In this document: in pieces, positions 1-11,320 of the stretch
How positions within the stretch are numbered: position 1 is the stretch's first letter
Layout of the letters: every line of letters begins with the position of its first letter
Assembly: GCF_964204645.1 (NCBI RefSeq)
Contig: NC_134026.1
Coordinates: 17,314,650-17,378,649 of the forward strand
DNA: 64,000 bases
Direction: 5' to 3'
Source: Tubulanus polymorphus
Taxonomy: Eukaryota; Nemertea; Palaeonemertea; Tubulaniformes; Tubulanidae
Notes under the pieces: model-generated
Told to the model about the DNA's origin: nothing
The model's input: only the letters and a program-made list of their open reading frames with translations
The model's database searches: none
Made by a program: the position numbers and the translations under genes

Positions 1-300
1 TGTGACAAGAAACGTGCGGTAGATTTCGGAAAGACGACTTAGAATAACATGTCGGCTCTTTGAATGGGGCTCAATTTTCTATGTTTACGGCCCGACAATG
101 CTTTTGTAACGTTGATTCTTCAAAATACGCACGGAGTATTTGTAGATCGAAGTGAGCTGAATGATATCAGACGGATTTTATCGGCAACAGCGGTAATGTA
201 AAAAAGCCTATGTACTTTCGACAAAAAAGTGTGGGAAAAAATAATAATAAATATAGCTGCGAAGCAGCGATGACAGGTTTTCTGCAAAGCCATTCAGAAA
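1..300 (+). repeat. Dispersed repeat R1 (partial) plus AGCTGC-AAGCAGCG cassette
   Basis: Positions 1-215 match 9747-9950 closely and 2690-2920 and 49255-49345 more loosely (shared landmarks: GATTTCGG, TTGAATGGGGCT, TTTACGGC.CGAC, AGTGAGCTGAA). An (AAT)n tract at about 240-252 is followed by the palindromic ATAGCTGC.AAGCAGCGAT cassette also seen at about 3021, 10056, 26608 and 45018. No coding signal is seen. Confidence 0.7.
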
Positions 301-1010
301 GATGGGAATTGTAGTAAATTGAAATATCGATACATAGAATAAAATGCATTGACAGATTCGAACCTAATATGCTACCACTGTGTAAACGTCAAATATGATC
401 AGCTTTGAAACCGAACATACGCGGATGTACAATCAACAAATATTAATTAATTTGGGCATGCATTTATTTTGGCATTCAAACATCATGATACTGTATTATC
501 ACCATGCTTAAAAATGGATCTGTCCTATTAAGAACTATCTTAAGCACCTGCTGAGTCGATAGATTGAATGAATTTACAGATAAGAACGAATTATGATTTA
601 GAATAGATTTAAGAAGTTAATGTTTTTATTGAAATATTTGAATAAATACATATATTGTAGTGTAGATTCAATCAATACATTATGAATTGATCTGGTCTGG
701 GTTTCCGGCTGATGATGATTTTGGCTTTTATGGATTACAAATTCTATAGTGATAAACAATTGATACCTGCAACATGTGTGTAAATCAAACCTATTCCACT
801 AGTTGCTTGTGTTTCCTAATAAACGGGAAAGTCACTCTTAATCTGAGTTATTAGAAAAATAATGTTCATTTAGTTATAGAAATTCATTGCCTTTTTGGAA
901 ATTCTGTAATAATATTTGTACTGTCCTAATTTTCATTACTGTATGAACCAATGATATGCTTTGTAAATATGATGTAATAAAATAAATTTGAATTTGAATT
1001 AAATTTGAAC
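300..1010 (+). repeat. AT-rich non-coding stretch; possible retroelement 3' end at 900-1010
   Basis: The stretch ends in AATAAAATAAATTTG followed by TTTGAATT iterations, the kind of tail left by non-LTR retrotransposons. No reverse-transcriptase frame lies upstream, so only the tail would remain. Nothing else is recognised. Confidence 0.25.
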
Positions 1011-1749
1011 ATGAGAATCAAGGATAACTTGTGTTTTTTCAACTTGTCTTTTGTTCCAGAGTTTCAATTACAATCAAATCCAAATTGGCTAAAAAGTACA
1101 TAGGACTAAATGAAATGAACCGTTAGTTACTGCAAACCTATTCCAGTGTTATGTCGATCGTGTTGAATCACTTTCCTTGAGTTGAAAGAATCAGATCTTC
1201 TATGGTGCAACATCGGTCGAAGAGAGATATCTTGGTGTTGACTGTCCATCTAATTTCATGCGTTTGACATTGGAATCAGCATCATACCCATTTGAACTGC
1301 AAAATATTCATACAACATGAAAACCTACGGTACATGTATACAGTAATCAAACTTTCACCGATGTTGGATATTTGAATGAACGTTGGGCTTATTTCAGTAT
1401 TCTAAAGCAGGAAATAATAAGCCCAATCAATAGGCCCTATTCCCATTGGAACAATTGTATAATGCGTACGCTGTACTGTACACTTATCAGTCAAGAATGG
1501 AGAAATCGGTATACCAAACCTATGAACAGCAAAATGTACAGGCCTACAATGATCTCTGGTATACAAGCCGTGACCACATCGACTATTAATGTCAGCAGGT
1601 CAGAGAAGGCCTGGCCAAATTTAATCACATGGCTCAAATCAATTAGCCTTTCTGCGTGTGAATACTTCACTGTATTGTGGGATCATTCATTTATTACGTA
1701 ATTGTGTTTGTAGTACATAGGCATGGTAGGCTTGTCGTACTCACTTAAT

Positions 1750-2212
1750 ACCCGGTACTTAAAACGCTGTTGTTACCTGTACGTGACTGTACGGTGATTT
1801 CTACAGGTTAGCCGTATGTGAGTACGTTGACGCTCAGACTTGCAATATTGGGATTCGAAACCAAACGAAAAAAAATCCAGTTGTAGTCCACTGATTTACC
1901 CACTGTGCCACAGAACGTATCTGCAGGGTGGATGAAATTTGATTTACAAATAGCCTAGCCTCACCTAACCCAAACTCTATTCTTTCACGCATGCACGTTT
2001 GCAGATTATAGGAACTCACTTACAGCCTTTTTAGGGAACTCACGTACGGTTAACCTGTGGATATCACCGTACAGTCACTGGCACGTACGGGAAACAACTT
2101 CGTACTTAAAAAATGGTATTGGCTAGTAGGGAACTCACGTACGGTTAACCTGTGGAGATCACCATACAGTCACGTACGAGTAACAACTACGTACTTACTG
2201 GTAATGGCTACT
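1750..2212 (+). repeat. Three-copy repeat, one inverted and two direct, around ACGTACGGTTAACCTGTGG
   Basis: Units at about 2033-2112 and 2130-2209 are direct copies of about 80 bp. A third unit at about 1752-1826 is in the opposite orientation (CCACAGGTTA.CCGTA becomes CTACAGGTTAGCCGTA). The inverted pair encloses a tRNA-derived segment, giving a foldback-like arrangement of about 460 bp. Confidence 0.6.
1845..1915 (-). repeat. tRNA-derived SINE head with A and B boxes
   Basis: On the minus strand TGGCACAGTGGG (1910-1899) matches the pol III A-box consensus TRGCNNAGYNGG exactly, and GGTTTCGAATCC (1862-1851) is a near-perfect B box about 40 bp downstream. The spacing suits a tRNA-like promoter, but no complete cloverleaf forms and a T-run interrupts the region. 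A SINE head is the best reading; a functional tRNA is unlikely. Confidence 0.45.
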
Positions 2213-2689
2213 GTAGGCCTATAGACAAATAAATACCGGTACTGCGGTAGGCTTTCTTAGCTTCCATACTTCACAACCGAACCAACTGACCAACCAGTAT
2301 ATTTATTCCCAGTACGCACCAACCGGTACAGGCCTAACACTGTTTGTCAACTGTGTGTACCATAGTAGGCTATCGATAATCACCTGATACTTTTCTGTCG
2401 TTAGTTTTCTCTCTGAGACGAACGTAATTCTAGCAGCCCTCCGCGACTCAACGACCTTGATTTAAACTTGATCAATTCAAAATCTGTTTATTGACGCTTT
2501 TGGTTAAATGAACTGATCAGCAATATACTTAAATGAAATAACCGGAATAACAAGAAATCCAAAATATTAAAGAGGTAACAAACAAATGCCCGTAAACCTG
2601 TCAGACACGCGAACGCCGGACTCATAAACTCTTGGACTCGGACCCGCTGAGCAATAAATTCATAAAATTGACTTTGAAATTGATTGTGG

Positions 2690-3053
2690 AGAAGAGAGGG
2701 AATAATTCGATAGCTCTTCCTCATAAAGAAGAGAGAAATTTCGGAAAGAGAACACAACATGGCTACGAATTGAATGGAGCCAAATTTCCGATGTTTACGG
2801 CTCGACGATGCCTTTATAACGTGGATTTATCAAAATTCCCATGCAGTATCTGGAGATTGAAGTGAGCTGAAGGACATGATACGGATTGTATCGGCGACAG
2901 CGGTAAGGTAAGGAAGCCTTTACACTTTTAACAAAAACTGTGTGGAAAAGGGAAAAAAAAAATAATAATAATCACGCGAATTTCAATAGGGTTTTCTGTG
3001 AAGCAATAGAAAACCCTAAATATAGCTGTAAAGCAGCGATAACGGGTTTTTTG
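2690..3053 (+). repeat. R1 repeat copy with AATAAT tract, hairpin and AGCTG cassette
   Basis: R1-like sequence at about 2690-2935 is followed by an (AAT)n tract, a hairpin at 2988-3017 (AGGGTTTTCT paired with AGAAAACCCT) and the ATAGCTG.AAAGCAGCGAT cassette at 3020-3042. The same order recurs at 9747-10085, so this is one composite repeat family, joined here to a reverse-transcriptase fragment. Confidence 0.65.
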
Positions 3054-3061
3054 CTGTCTTA

Positions 3062-3355
3062 GAATCCTGTTCATCGGTGGATTTCGACAAAGCATTTGAT
3101 AAGGCACAACATCAGCCATTACTAACTAAACAGGCTATTAGGAAACAGTATCAATGATAGGTCGCCCAAATGGCTCAGCAGTTATCTCTGAACGAAAACT
3201 TATAGCCAAAATCAACGGAACGCCTCATCTTGGAATAAGTCGGTCTAACTAGTGGAGTCACGCTAGGTAGTATCCTAAGTCGTCTACTGTTTAATGTCCT
3301 GACAAATGACATACACAGTAATCCAAAATATACGGCAAATCAATTGTGACAAAGC
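3062..3355 (+). pseudogene. LINE reverse transcriptase fragment, frameshifted (copy A)
   Basis: The plus strand encodes VDFDKAFDKAQHQPLL, then WLSSYLSERKLIAKING, then a shifted VTLGSILSRLLFNVL and NDIHSNPKYT. These match non-LTR reverse-transcriptase blocks (DFxKAFDxVxHxxLL, WLxSYLxxR, GVxxGSxLxPLLFxxxxNDI). The fragment lacks the YADD box and the thumb, and is broken by stops and frameshifts. Copies lie at 45060-45345 (nearly identical) and 26835-27065 (diverged), always just after the AGCTG cassette. Confidence 0.7.
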
Positions 3356-3862
3356 ATTGATGCGAATGACCTATTCAGTTCATCGACCATGTACCGAACA
3401 CTATTATTGTGCTCAAGCATTTGGGGTTATTCTACTTGAACCCCAACATTCAATATGTCCACCAGATTCTGGTGATCATAAAGTCATTTTAATTTTTCTG
3501 CCAACTTCATTTCTTCTTTCATATTCATCTAACATTAAACATCATTAAGTATGCGTCCCCTTATTGAAATTAGGTTAACTATCTCAATATATCGATGTAA
3601 CTAGGAAGACCTTATTTAAAATGTCGTGATTTTTATGTCGACTTTTTGCGATATTGTCTCAATAAATTGCCATACGTATCACGACATTTTAGCTAAAGGA
3701 ATGATAATTATGTCGACGGTACGTGGTTATGTTGAGATACAGACATTGACATTGGTGAAAGGCGTGATCCGTATAACGATTTATCGTGATATTAACACGA
3801 TATATCAACTTAATAATGTCGATAAATCGCGATATATCAAGTTTGTTTGACATAATTTCGTC
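3356..3862 (+). repeat. Segment present in copy A only of the segmental duplication
   Basis: The second copy near 45345-45352 jumps directly from the LINE fragment to the foldback element, so about 500 bp here are either inserted or deleted in the other copy. The right part is rich in GTCGAC and CGATAT motifs like the neighbouring foldback element. No gene is seen. Confidence 0.4.
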
Positions 3863-4370
3863 GTGATAAAAGGTCGCGGCGGTTTTGTACGGGTCCCATA
3901 TATACGGAAGTACGGATGCGATTAAGGGCCTCGAGTTGTCGCGTTCCAACTCGACAAAGTCGCCATATTTATGTCGACAATCGCGATATATCACTTCAAG
4001 TCGACATGAATATGTCGATATATTGTGACGTTTTGACGACATATTTCGTTTTCTCAACCATTTTCCTCGCAACAATTCGACATATTCATGATGACTTGAA
4101 ACTCAGTCGCCATATCACTGGCGTCCTCATCTTACATTTCGACGTGTCTTCAAATGACGGCTTGTCCTGTGGAAAATGGGCGAAAAAGCGAAATTTGTCG
4201 TGAAAACGTCACGATATGTCGACATATTCATGTCGACTTGACCCGATATATCGCGATATGTCGACATAAATATAGCGACTTGTCAAGTTGGAACGCGACA
4301 ACTCGAGGCCCTTTATCGCTTTTGACAGATAAGCTTCCGTACATCTTTCGAAAAAGAAATAATATGTGAT
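3863..4370. mobile_element. Foldback MITE with about 120-bp inverted arms (copy A)
   Basis: The left arm (about 3905-4040) and right arm (about 4200-4345) are inverted complements: both carry CTCGAGTTGTCGCGTTCCAA, GTCGACAT and CGCGATATATCG in mirrored order. The loop of about 150 bp is unique to the family. A second copy is at 45352-45840. The element is non-coding; the short frames across it are shadows of the palindrome. Confidence 0.75.
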
Positions 4371-4544
4371 CTTTCATTAAGTAGAATCACTTGGATGATC
4401 GCTTTAATATCACTTTAAAAAAAAAAGAATCTGCCAAAATGACCTTAATATTCGACACTATATCAGATTAATCGACTTCAAAATAGGCGAAAGCATAAGT
4501 CTTTATTACATTATTAATTCGCCTAATTATTCAAAAGCTAATAA

Positions 4545-4685
4545 AGTGGGCGACAAAACCAAAAAAATGAATCGTCGCGGGCGATAAAACCAAAATAATG
4601 AATTTTCGCTGGTGATAAAACCAAAATATTGAATTGTCGCGGGCGACAAAACCAAAACTAGAAAGAAACTTTAAAAGAGGACGTT
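4545..4685 (+). repeat. 31-bp minisatellite, about 4 units
   Basis: Units of the form AATGAATTGTCGCGGGCGA plus TAAAACCAAAAT repeat every 31 bp. The same unit recurs at 8402-8690 (about 8 units) and 46010-46155 (about 4-5 units). Because 31 is not a multiple of 3, the apparent open frames are artefacts. Confidence 0.8.
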
Positions 4686-4852
4686 CGTTTGTGAAACGCA
4701 TGTAGACCCAGAAACCTCCCACATTGATTGGAAAATTTGAATACCGGCTATTCAAGTGTCATCCTACTGCGTAATTCAAAAATTATTCTTTGGGATTCAA
4801 AAATCGAGGAATCAACCATAAATTCTGCCATAAGTTTTACATATATTCAAAC
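4686..4852 (+). other. Segment present in copy A only
   Basis: In copy B the minisatellite abuts the ACAAGAGCCCC repeat directly (46155), so about 170 bp here are absent there. No gene or known repeat is seen. Confidence 0.4.
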
Positions 4853-5640
4853 AAGAGCCCCAAGGGGCACAATGGCCAGCCTGTCAGATTTGCTTTTTAT
4901 AAATGATGTAATCTGTGGGTTATATTTATCAATATACACTCCCTGCTCAATATCATTTACATAGTAAAATCGTGTGTTAACACAGACAGCAGGAACGAAT
5001 GTAATATAGAAATACTAAGTTATTGTATTGTTCAACGCCCCCTGGTGGCCATAAAAAAACCGATGAGCTTGAAACTCACCTCGATCATAGAACATGTCAT
5101 GAGCTACAACTTTCCAATTGATTATAGTAGCAAAATATGCTTAAATATCAATTATGATGTGGAAAAACTTTTTTTCCACCTACGAATGAGTACTGATGAC
5201 CCCAAGATGGCCGCCAAGTGCGTCATAATTGCCTGGTCAAAAATACCCTCTAGGATATAAAAGATCCCTTTCCAAAGAATACCCATTACAAATTGCAATG
5301 AAACATGGCGCACCATTAGAAAGCTACAGTACTCAGGCCAAAATTGACATTTTTGGGAACAAAAAAGGTCACAGTACGGCCATCTTGAGTCCGATCGACT
5401 CAATTTTTCTCATGCCGATGGGCCCTCGGGGGATACAAATATATACGAATGATCAAGGTTATTGATAAAAGTGTCTTCAAAATTTCCCTCGAAAACTTCA
5501 AAAATGTGTAAAAAGTGCTGATTTTGGCGAACAACAATGGCTGCCAGTCGGCCATCTTGAATCTGACCGGGCCAGTTTTTGGCCTGAAGATGTGTCTAGG
5601 GTAGATACACGTATAAAACAAATATCAAGACATTACCTTG
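4853..5640 (+). repeat. Dispersed non-coding element starting ACAAGAGCCCCAAGGGGC
   Basis: The element opens with a GCCCCAAGGGGC hairpin, contains one unit with a CTCF-like motif (5036-5050), then a module with GGTCACAG, GGCCATCTTGA and GGGGGATACAAATATAT landmarks. Related modules lie at 34225-34640, 41310-41740, 41780-42010, 46154-47110 and 59460-59970. Full-looking members end in a hairpin of GACTAAAGTC type (57388-57420, 59937-59969). Class is uncertain; a non-autonomous DNA transposon is plausible. Confidence 0.65.
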
Positions 5641-5644
5641 ACGC

Positions 5645-5755
5645 GTCTTCAAAACTTTGGAACTCTCACGAACTATGTAGATGGTTATCTCTCGACCTCA
5701 ATAGCTTCAAGACCCATCTCAAAACAACTTTGTTCCATGCAGCATACCATTAACT
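5645..5755 (+). pseudogene. LINE C-terminal relic
   Basis: One frame reads LWNSHELCRWLSLDLNSFKT followed by HLKTTLFHAAY, matching the conserved end of CR1/L2-type LINE proteins (LWNSLPxxLRxxxSLxSFKxxLKTxLF). Nothing upstream belongs to it. An almost identical copy is at 47105-47215. Confidence 0.6.
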
Positions 5756-5759
5756 CTCG

Positions 5760-6033
5760 GAAAGCGAATTGTATTTAACATTTTTTGGCAGAATAAAATT
5801 TGACTGAATTTGCAATTCGGGCACATGGCTAATTAGCATATCAAGGTCATACACCCGATTTGGTAAAACCTTTTTTTTCGCGAACCTTGCGCAATTGTCA
5901 AGGATGAATTTTCTGTCGAGCAAATAAAAATTCCTCCCAAACACCAAATCAACTAAAGATAGAAATCGATCTTGAAATACACTTTTAAATCTTAAAATAA
6001 AACCCGGAAGTAAAACAGTAGACGATACCGCGG
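5760..6033 (+). repeat. Dispersed repeat (GCAGAATAAAATTTGA family)
   Basis: This segment matches 19212-19445 and 47225-47493, sharing GCACATGGCTAATTAGCAT, CAAATAAAAAT.CCTCCC, ACCAAATCAACTA and CTTAAAATAAAACC. It follows the LINE C-terminal relic in two of three copies, so it may be a LINE 3' untranslated region, but at 19212 no LINE C-terminus is evident. Confidence 0.55.
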
Positions 6034-8400
6034 ATTCACGTGAACACCTGATTTCTGTAAACGAAATGTTGGTTGTGACAAAATTGTTCAGACGGTTTTA
6101 GGTGGTAATAAGTACGGAAACGTAACGACCATGGTCGACTTATTCGATGAAATCAGGCCTATGTGATATCCAAATTTTGACTTTTTTATTCTCCAGACCT
6201 CCCTGATATAGAAATAAAAAATTTTGGTGGTACGAAAGTGCAATCACAGCGCCGACGGGGACAGAGCCGTGTCAGAGATCGGCGGAGTGAAAATTGAGGT
6301 GGACGAACACGAAGAAGTAGGCTATTGCGCTATTTGAATCACGAAAACTCCTGGCGCGGCCCCGACGCTTTTCGTTGATTAAGTAATACAAATATCATGC
6401 AATGGGTTTTCACAATCTACCGCTGGTATTTACCGGATTTCAATATCACTCCAAAATTCAAAGACACCTTGAAATATCGAACCGGAACACTTCCGGTAGA
6501 TATCCGCGGCTGCCCAACCGGGAAGTTTCAATAGATATTGATAGGATCCATCATCTTCACCCGTCAAGGGATTCGAACCCACTAAGCTAAAGCCATGCCA
6601 GAATCGGGTCGGGCCAATCACAGCGCTTGTAACAAACCACATTAGGCTTCTGTGGAATTTCCCAGTAAATGGGCCAATCAGCGAACACGTAGCGAACGCG
6701 GAAGTATTGTCGCGTGTTGATACATGACGTCGTGCGCAAAAGCGCCAGTAATGAAATCGCGATAATTAACGTGAACAGCTGCTGATATTTTCAGATAAAC
6801 CAATCACAGGGAAGACACAACTTCCTGATTGGCAGATAAAAATTGAAATTTTCCCGATTTAACTTTCGTGAAAAATGCAGAAAACATTTTTATGAGACCC
6901 CATTTCAAAATTCTGCTCGCTACGATTCCGAGAATGGATTACGCTTAAATACGTGATTTGTTCGAATATGCCCTCACTTGGCAAGCAAAAGAGCCTTTTG
7001 TGTGGAAACCATGTCATTTAAATTCGCTCCATTTGTATAGTAATAGGCTCAGCCTACGGCTGGCCTAAAAATTGAGTAGGAGGCCGGTGAATGTTTTAAC
7101 GTTGAGACTGAATGCAAGTTGGTTTAGGGGTTGGACTAGTCCTACCCTTCAGAATTTGAATGTGCCCGCCAAAAAGTATTTGAATAGATTTTCTAAGCAA
7201 AAATAAATCCAAATGGCATAAAATACCCCTTTTGGTCCTATATATTCGTAGGGCCAAAGGAACCCCACCAATGTTTGCCTTGCACTTAGATAACCATAAA
7301 ATAAAAGTAGTCAGGAAGTATTAATGGCAAGAAAACTTGAGTAAAATATTTATTAAACACATTTTATAACAGGATATGATCTGTAGTCAAATGTGTGTCT
7401 GCCAGATGATGTTTCTTCTAGGCTGTTTATATCCTAAAAATAAAAAAAATTAAAAACAACGACAATAGATATTTCAATACATGTCCCCTGGACAAGAATT
7501 ATTTCAGAGAGAGTCTATAAAACGTGAATACTTGATTGTACAATCTAATGGCATAGCAGTTGGCTCCAGTTGAAAAATCATTGGACAAAAGAAAAAATCA
7601 AAAAAGTTTTGGTGCCAAAAAATCTAATTTGTTGTCAGGTTTGTTTACACATGTGCGCGATGCACGTGGTTATATTACTGTTTACATCCGACGTCATCGG
7701 CAGATCGCAAGCCCCGTCCCACGTGTCAATCAAATGGCTCATAGGCAAAATGTTAAAAGAACCCTACTAAAAAAACTATGCAGTGTAACAATCCAGGATT
7801 TTCGGTACAGAATCTGACGCCAAATACCTTTCTCTTAAAGGTTTTTTGGTGTATAGCGGATAAATAATAATTATGATACTTACTTCATAAAATTTGAAGT
7901 GGATTGCTTCTGATTCATGGCGGCTGTATTTAAGTCACGTAGGTCAAACTGACAGCATGTGTGTGCGTGTCGAGCGGACCATTGCGTAATTTTCAATGCT
8001 GCGAACGTCTCTAGATTCTCACCGGGCCTCTATGCGCTCACAAAGAATTAAGTTAAGTCACCATATATGTTGACACTCACCTTTAAAGAGACTTCGTACA
8101 GTCCTCTAAAGTTAACATCCACGATACAACGATTTTAAAAATGGCACTTCTGTCGTAAGCAACACGTGATGTGTGATGTCACATAAACGGCGTGAAGAGC
8201 ATTTTTTCAAGAGGGCACAGCAAAAACTAACCAACTATTTTTAACCAAATTCAATCCCAACTTGAAGACACCATTTCTGATGCAGAATTTGAGGAAATCT
8301 CTAACTAACTGGCTTTAAAACGACCTTAAACGTCTGTCAACCAAATCGGAAGTGCGTCATCAACCGGCAAACCGATCACATGAGGACGTTCGTCTAACGA
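6034..8400. other. Copy-A-specific interval, mostly unrecognised
   Basis: This lies between two blocks of the segmental duplication; copy B has a different, shorter transposon here. About 6075-6260 is an inverted copy of 62540-62745 (shared GACCTCCCTGAT, CGAAAGTGCAAT). At 6569-6589 a B box (GGATTCGAACC) directly overlaps an A box on the minus strand. The rest, including 6650-8300, shows no gene, splice-bounded exon or repeat that I recognise. Confidence 0.4.
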
Positions 8401-8401
8401 A

Positions 8402-8690
8402 CGTCCTAAAAATGAATTGTCGCGTGCGACAAAACCAAAATAATGAATTGTCGCGGGCGATAAAACCAAAATAATGAATTGTCGCGGGCGATAAAACCAA
8501 AATATTGAATTGTCATGGGCGTCAAAACCAAAATATTGATTTGTCGCGGGTGACAAAACCAAATTAATGAATTTTCGCGGGCAATAAAACCAAAATAATG
8601 AATTGTCGCGGGCGATAAAACCAAAATAATGAATTGTCGCGGGCGAGAAAACCAAAATTATTGTTTTGTCGCGTTATTTTAGTTTGTCGT
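8402..8690 (+). repeat. 31-bp minisatellite, about 8 units
   Basis: Eight or so tandem units of the GTCGCGGGCGATAAAACCAA type repeat at 31-bp spacing with few differences. The two long minus-strand frames through it are frame-rotating translations of the repeat, not a protein. Confidence 0.85.
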
Positions 8691-8917
8691 TTTGTCATAA
8701 TGTCGCCCTCATTTGCATATTCGTAGTTTTTTTACGAATGGCCCGTATCAGCCACCATACTAAAGCCTTTAGGTGGCGTAAAACTCGATAAACACTTCAA
8801 GCGACATAGCGAACGATCTCCTTTCCCCCACAGCGAACGCTTAACGTAGTAGAGGCTACTAGCCTATGTAGGCCTATGTATATGCGTAGGCCTAACATCT
8901 GGACGGATTGGTCGTAG

Positions 8918-9740
8918 GCCTATTGAATAACAACCCACCTAAATATCGTAAATTTTGTTTTGAAGTTCAATCCAATGAGTCCGTTAATAAACGCAACAAT
9001 TATACTGTGTTTGTTTGAGGCAGTAAAGCTCAGTACCGGTAGGCCTAAAGCCGCGTCGAACTCGATAAACCCTTCAAGCGATACAGCGAACGATCCCCTT
9101 TCCCCCACAGCGAACGCTTACTCCGAATGTCAAGTGTGAGTCCAGCATACGGAAAGGATTGTGTTATATACTTGTATTTAGTAAATACCTTGTGCATTTG
9201 ACAATGATCGGTATGTACCGTAGGAAATATAGAGTATTGATGGTATTGATATAGAGGTTGAAGCCCGCGGCCGAATAAAGTAATATATTCTTCTATTTTG
9301 ATACCTCGTCGACATAACAGCTTTTCTCCGCTATATCACTTCGGCGTGTTTCGTTTAGGCCTACGACTCCCCGGTACACTTATGATTTATCTTAGTAAAT
9401 ATACGGTTAATTTGATAAAGAAAAAAAGGTATTGCTAAACGAACTGCTTGATGCCCGCCGCCAAATCACTGGTAGTAATAAATTAATTTGTACTCGATTT
9501 GATTCTCATGATGAGGTGAAACTCGCAGCTGATCCCCGGAACGACGATGTAGTGACACACATCGATTCGTCAATGTTTACAGCTCGACAGTGCTTTTAAA
9601 ATCTAAAGTAGTAAATTTCCTGTATATCAGTAATACGATTTGATGAGGAAAATGGGCTATTGTTAAAATTAGTTTTTAAAAACCGCAACAGAATGTGCAA
9701 TCTTTGGGTAATAAATTTGTTAATTAATGCTTGAATTGAT
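8918..9740. repeat. Dispersed repeat R2 (copy A)
   Basis: The segment is nearly identical to 48422-49250 and has a diverged, shorter relative at 27965-28245 (shared GAAGTTCAATCCA, GTGTTATATAC, GATCGGTATGTAC, ATCACTGGTAGTAATAAAT). It is non-coding and leads directly into an R1 copy, as does copy B. Confidence 0.75.
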
Positions 9741-9746
9741 AATTGA

Positions 9747-10085
9747 TGAGACAAGAAACGTGTGGTAGATTTCGGAAAGAGGACTTAGAAAAAGATGTCG
9801 GCTCTTTGAATGGGGCTCAATTTTCGATGTTTACGGCCCGACAGTGCTTTTGTAACGATGATTCTTCAAAATACGCTCGGAGTATTTATAGATCAAAGTG
9901 AGCTGAATGATATCAGACAGATTGTATCAACAACAGCGGCAAGGGAACAAAGCCTTTGTTCTTTTAGTAAAAATAGTGTGGAAGAAAATAATAATAATAA
10001 TAATCACGCGGATATCAATAGGGTTTTCTGTGAAATAACAGAAAACCCTAATAAATATAACTGCAAGCAGCGATAACGGGTTTCT
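9747..10085 (+). repeat. R1 repeat copy with AATAAT tract, hairpin and AGCTG cassette
   Basis: R1 at 9747-9955 is close to positions 1-215. It is followed by (AAT)n at about 9988-10005, a hairpin at 10020-10049 (AGGGTTTTCTG paired with CAGAAAACCCT) and a truncated ATA.CTGCAAGCAGCGAT cassette. No reverse-transcriptase fragment follows in this copy. Confidence 0.7.
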
Positions 10086-10089
10086 GCCT

Positions 10090-11320
10090 TTCTGGATAGA
10101 ATGTCGTTCAGGGATGCGAGCAAAGATTTCACCCGAAATCAGTTCGTTACATTCCATTTTTGAAAAAGTGCCACCTAGGACTCAACTCACAACATGGATA
10201 TGTTGACCCACATGTGCTACTACGCGCAAAGTACTAATGTGCCAGGTTTTGGTGGAAATAACATCAAGAAGAACGAAGCTACGGTGTTTTTACCATTCCC
10301 TAGTGACAGTTCAAGCGCATATTCGGTTATTATTAGTTCCGAAAAAAGTCGACATGATAAGAAAACCGAATTTGGCCCAAAGCACAAATTTGGCCTATAG
10401 GGTAAACTATGCAGGAGGGAAGGCCTTATAGTGTTACTATTAGTAGGGGAGTGACAAGTCAGTCCGACAAGTCAAGCGATCAGATGGGGACTACAATTCA
10501 CATATGAAATTGATGTCCAATAACCATTATAAAAACATAATCACGAACGGTACCATCGCTCCCCATTACTTACTGTTACTGGTCTCTGGCTAGCAATCAT
10601 TCTTTATCGGTGCAGTGGGTAGGTATTTTCAACTGACTTTGTTCTTCTATGACATTACCATCTACGCTGCGTCACGATGTGATGTACATGTACAAAGGAC
10701 ATCCAATTTGTAATGTATGTGATGTATAAACTGACATTAGACCGTTTAATATCGACGATAACAAGGTATCACCGACGCTGACATTTTCTGACGCTAACTT
10801 ATATGACCCGCCTTTTGGACCGGACCAATTCAATTCAATTAAGAAGACGCGTACCGGTACAATAAATAAATAAACCGCTGTTGATATCCACGAACAAAAC
10901 TATACTATTATAGAATGTTTAAAAGGAACTGTTTTTAATAACAGTATGAATAAACTTACTTCACAAACAAGGAAGTACATTTTTTACTTGCGAATGGTCG
11001 AACCCCAGTTATTCACAGTAACCTGTGATTTGGATATTCTCTGAGCCTTCCTTCTTTATTTATTTGTGAAATGACGTCACAAACTTTCAGATTCGCGCCA
11101 GTATGCGCGCCATGATTGATGATTGCTATTTCCACCGGTGCTATCTTTAAGTAACTTCAAGTTTAAAATAGGAAGCACAGTACATCCATAGAAACTACGC
11201 CCAGAAAGAGACTGTTATATTATTATCAGAGTTTAACATTTCGTTTCAAAATTGTTAGTAGTCAAATCTAATAGAAGATGATTTTTATGTGACGAAACTC
11301 AGTGGAAAATATGTTAAAAT
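10090..11320. other. No recognisable feature
   Basis: No exon, open frame with family resemblance or shared repeat was found here. The two short plus-strand frames near 10194-10431 lack any recognisable motif. Confidence 0.3.

Noticed and set aside
1845-1915. Functional tRNA gene
   Set aside because: A and B boxes are present but the acceptor and anticodon stems do not form a full cloverleaf; SINE head is a better fit.
3011-3020. Telomere-like AACCCTAA
   Set aside because: It occurs singly as part of a hairpin arm, without tandem repetition.
8326-8655. Two minus-strand frames rich in FWFYxPRQFIILVLSP
   Set aside because: They are frame-rotating translations of the 31-bp minisatellite.
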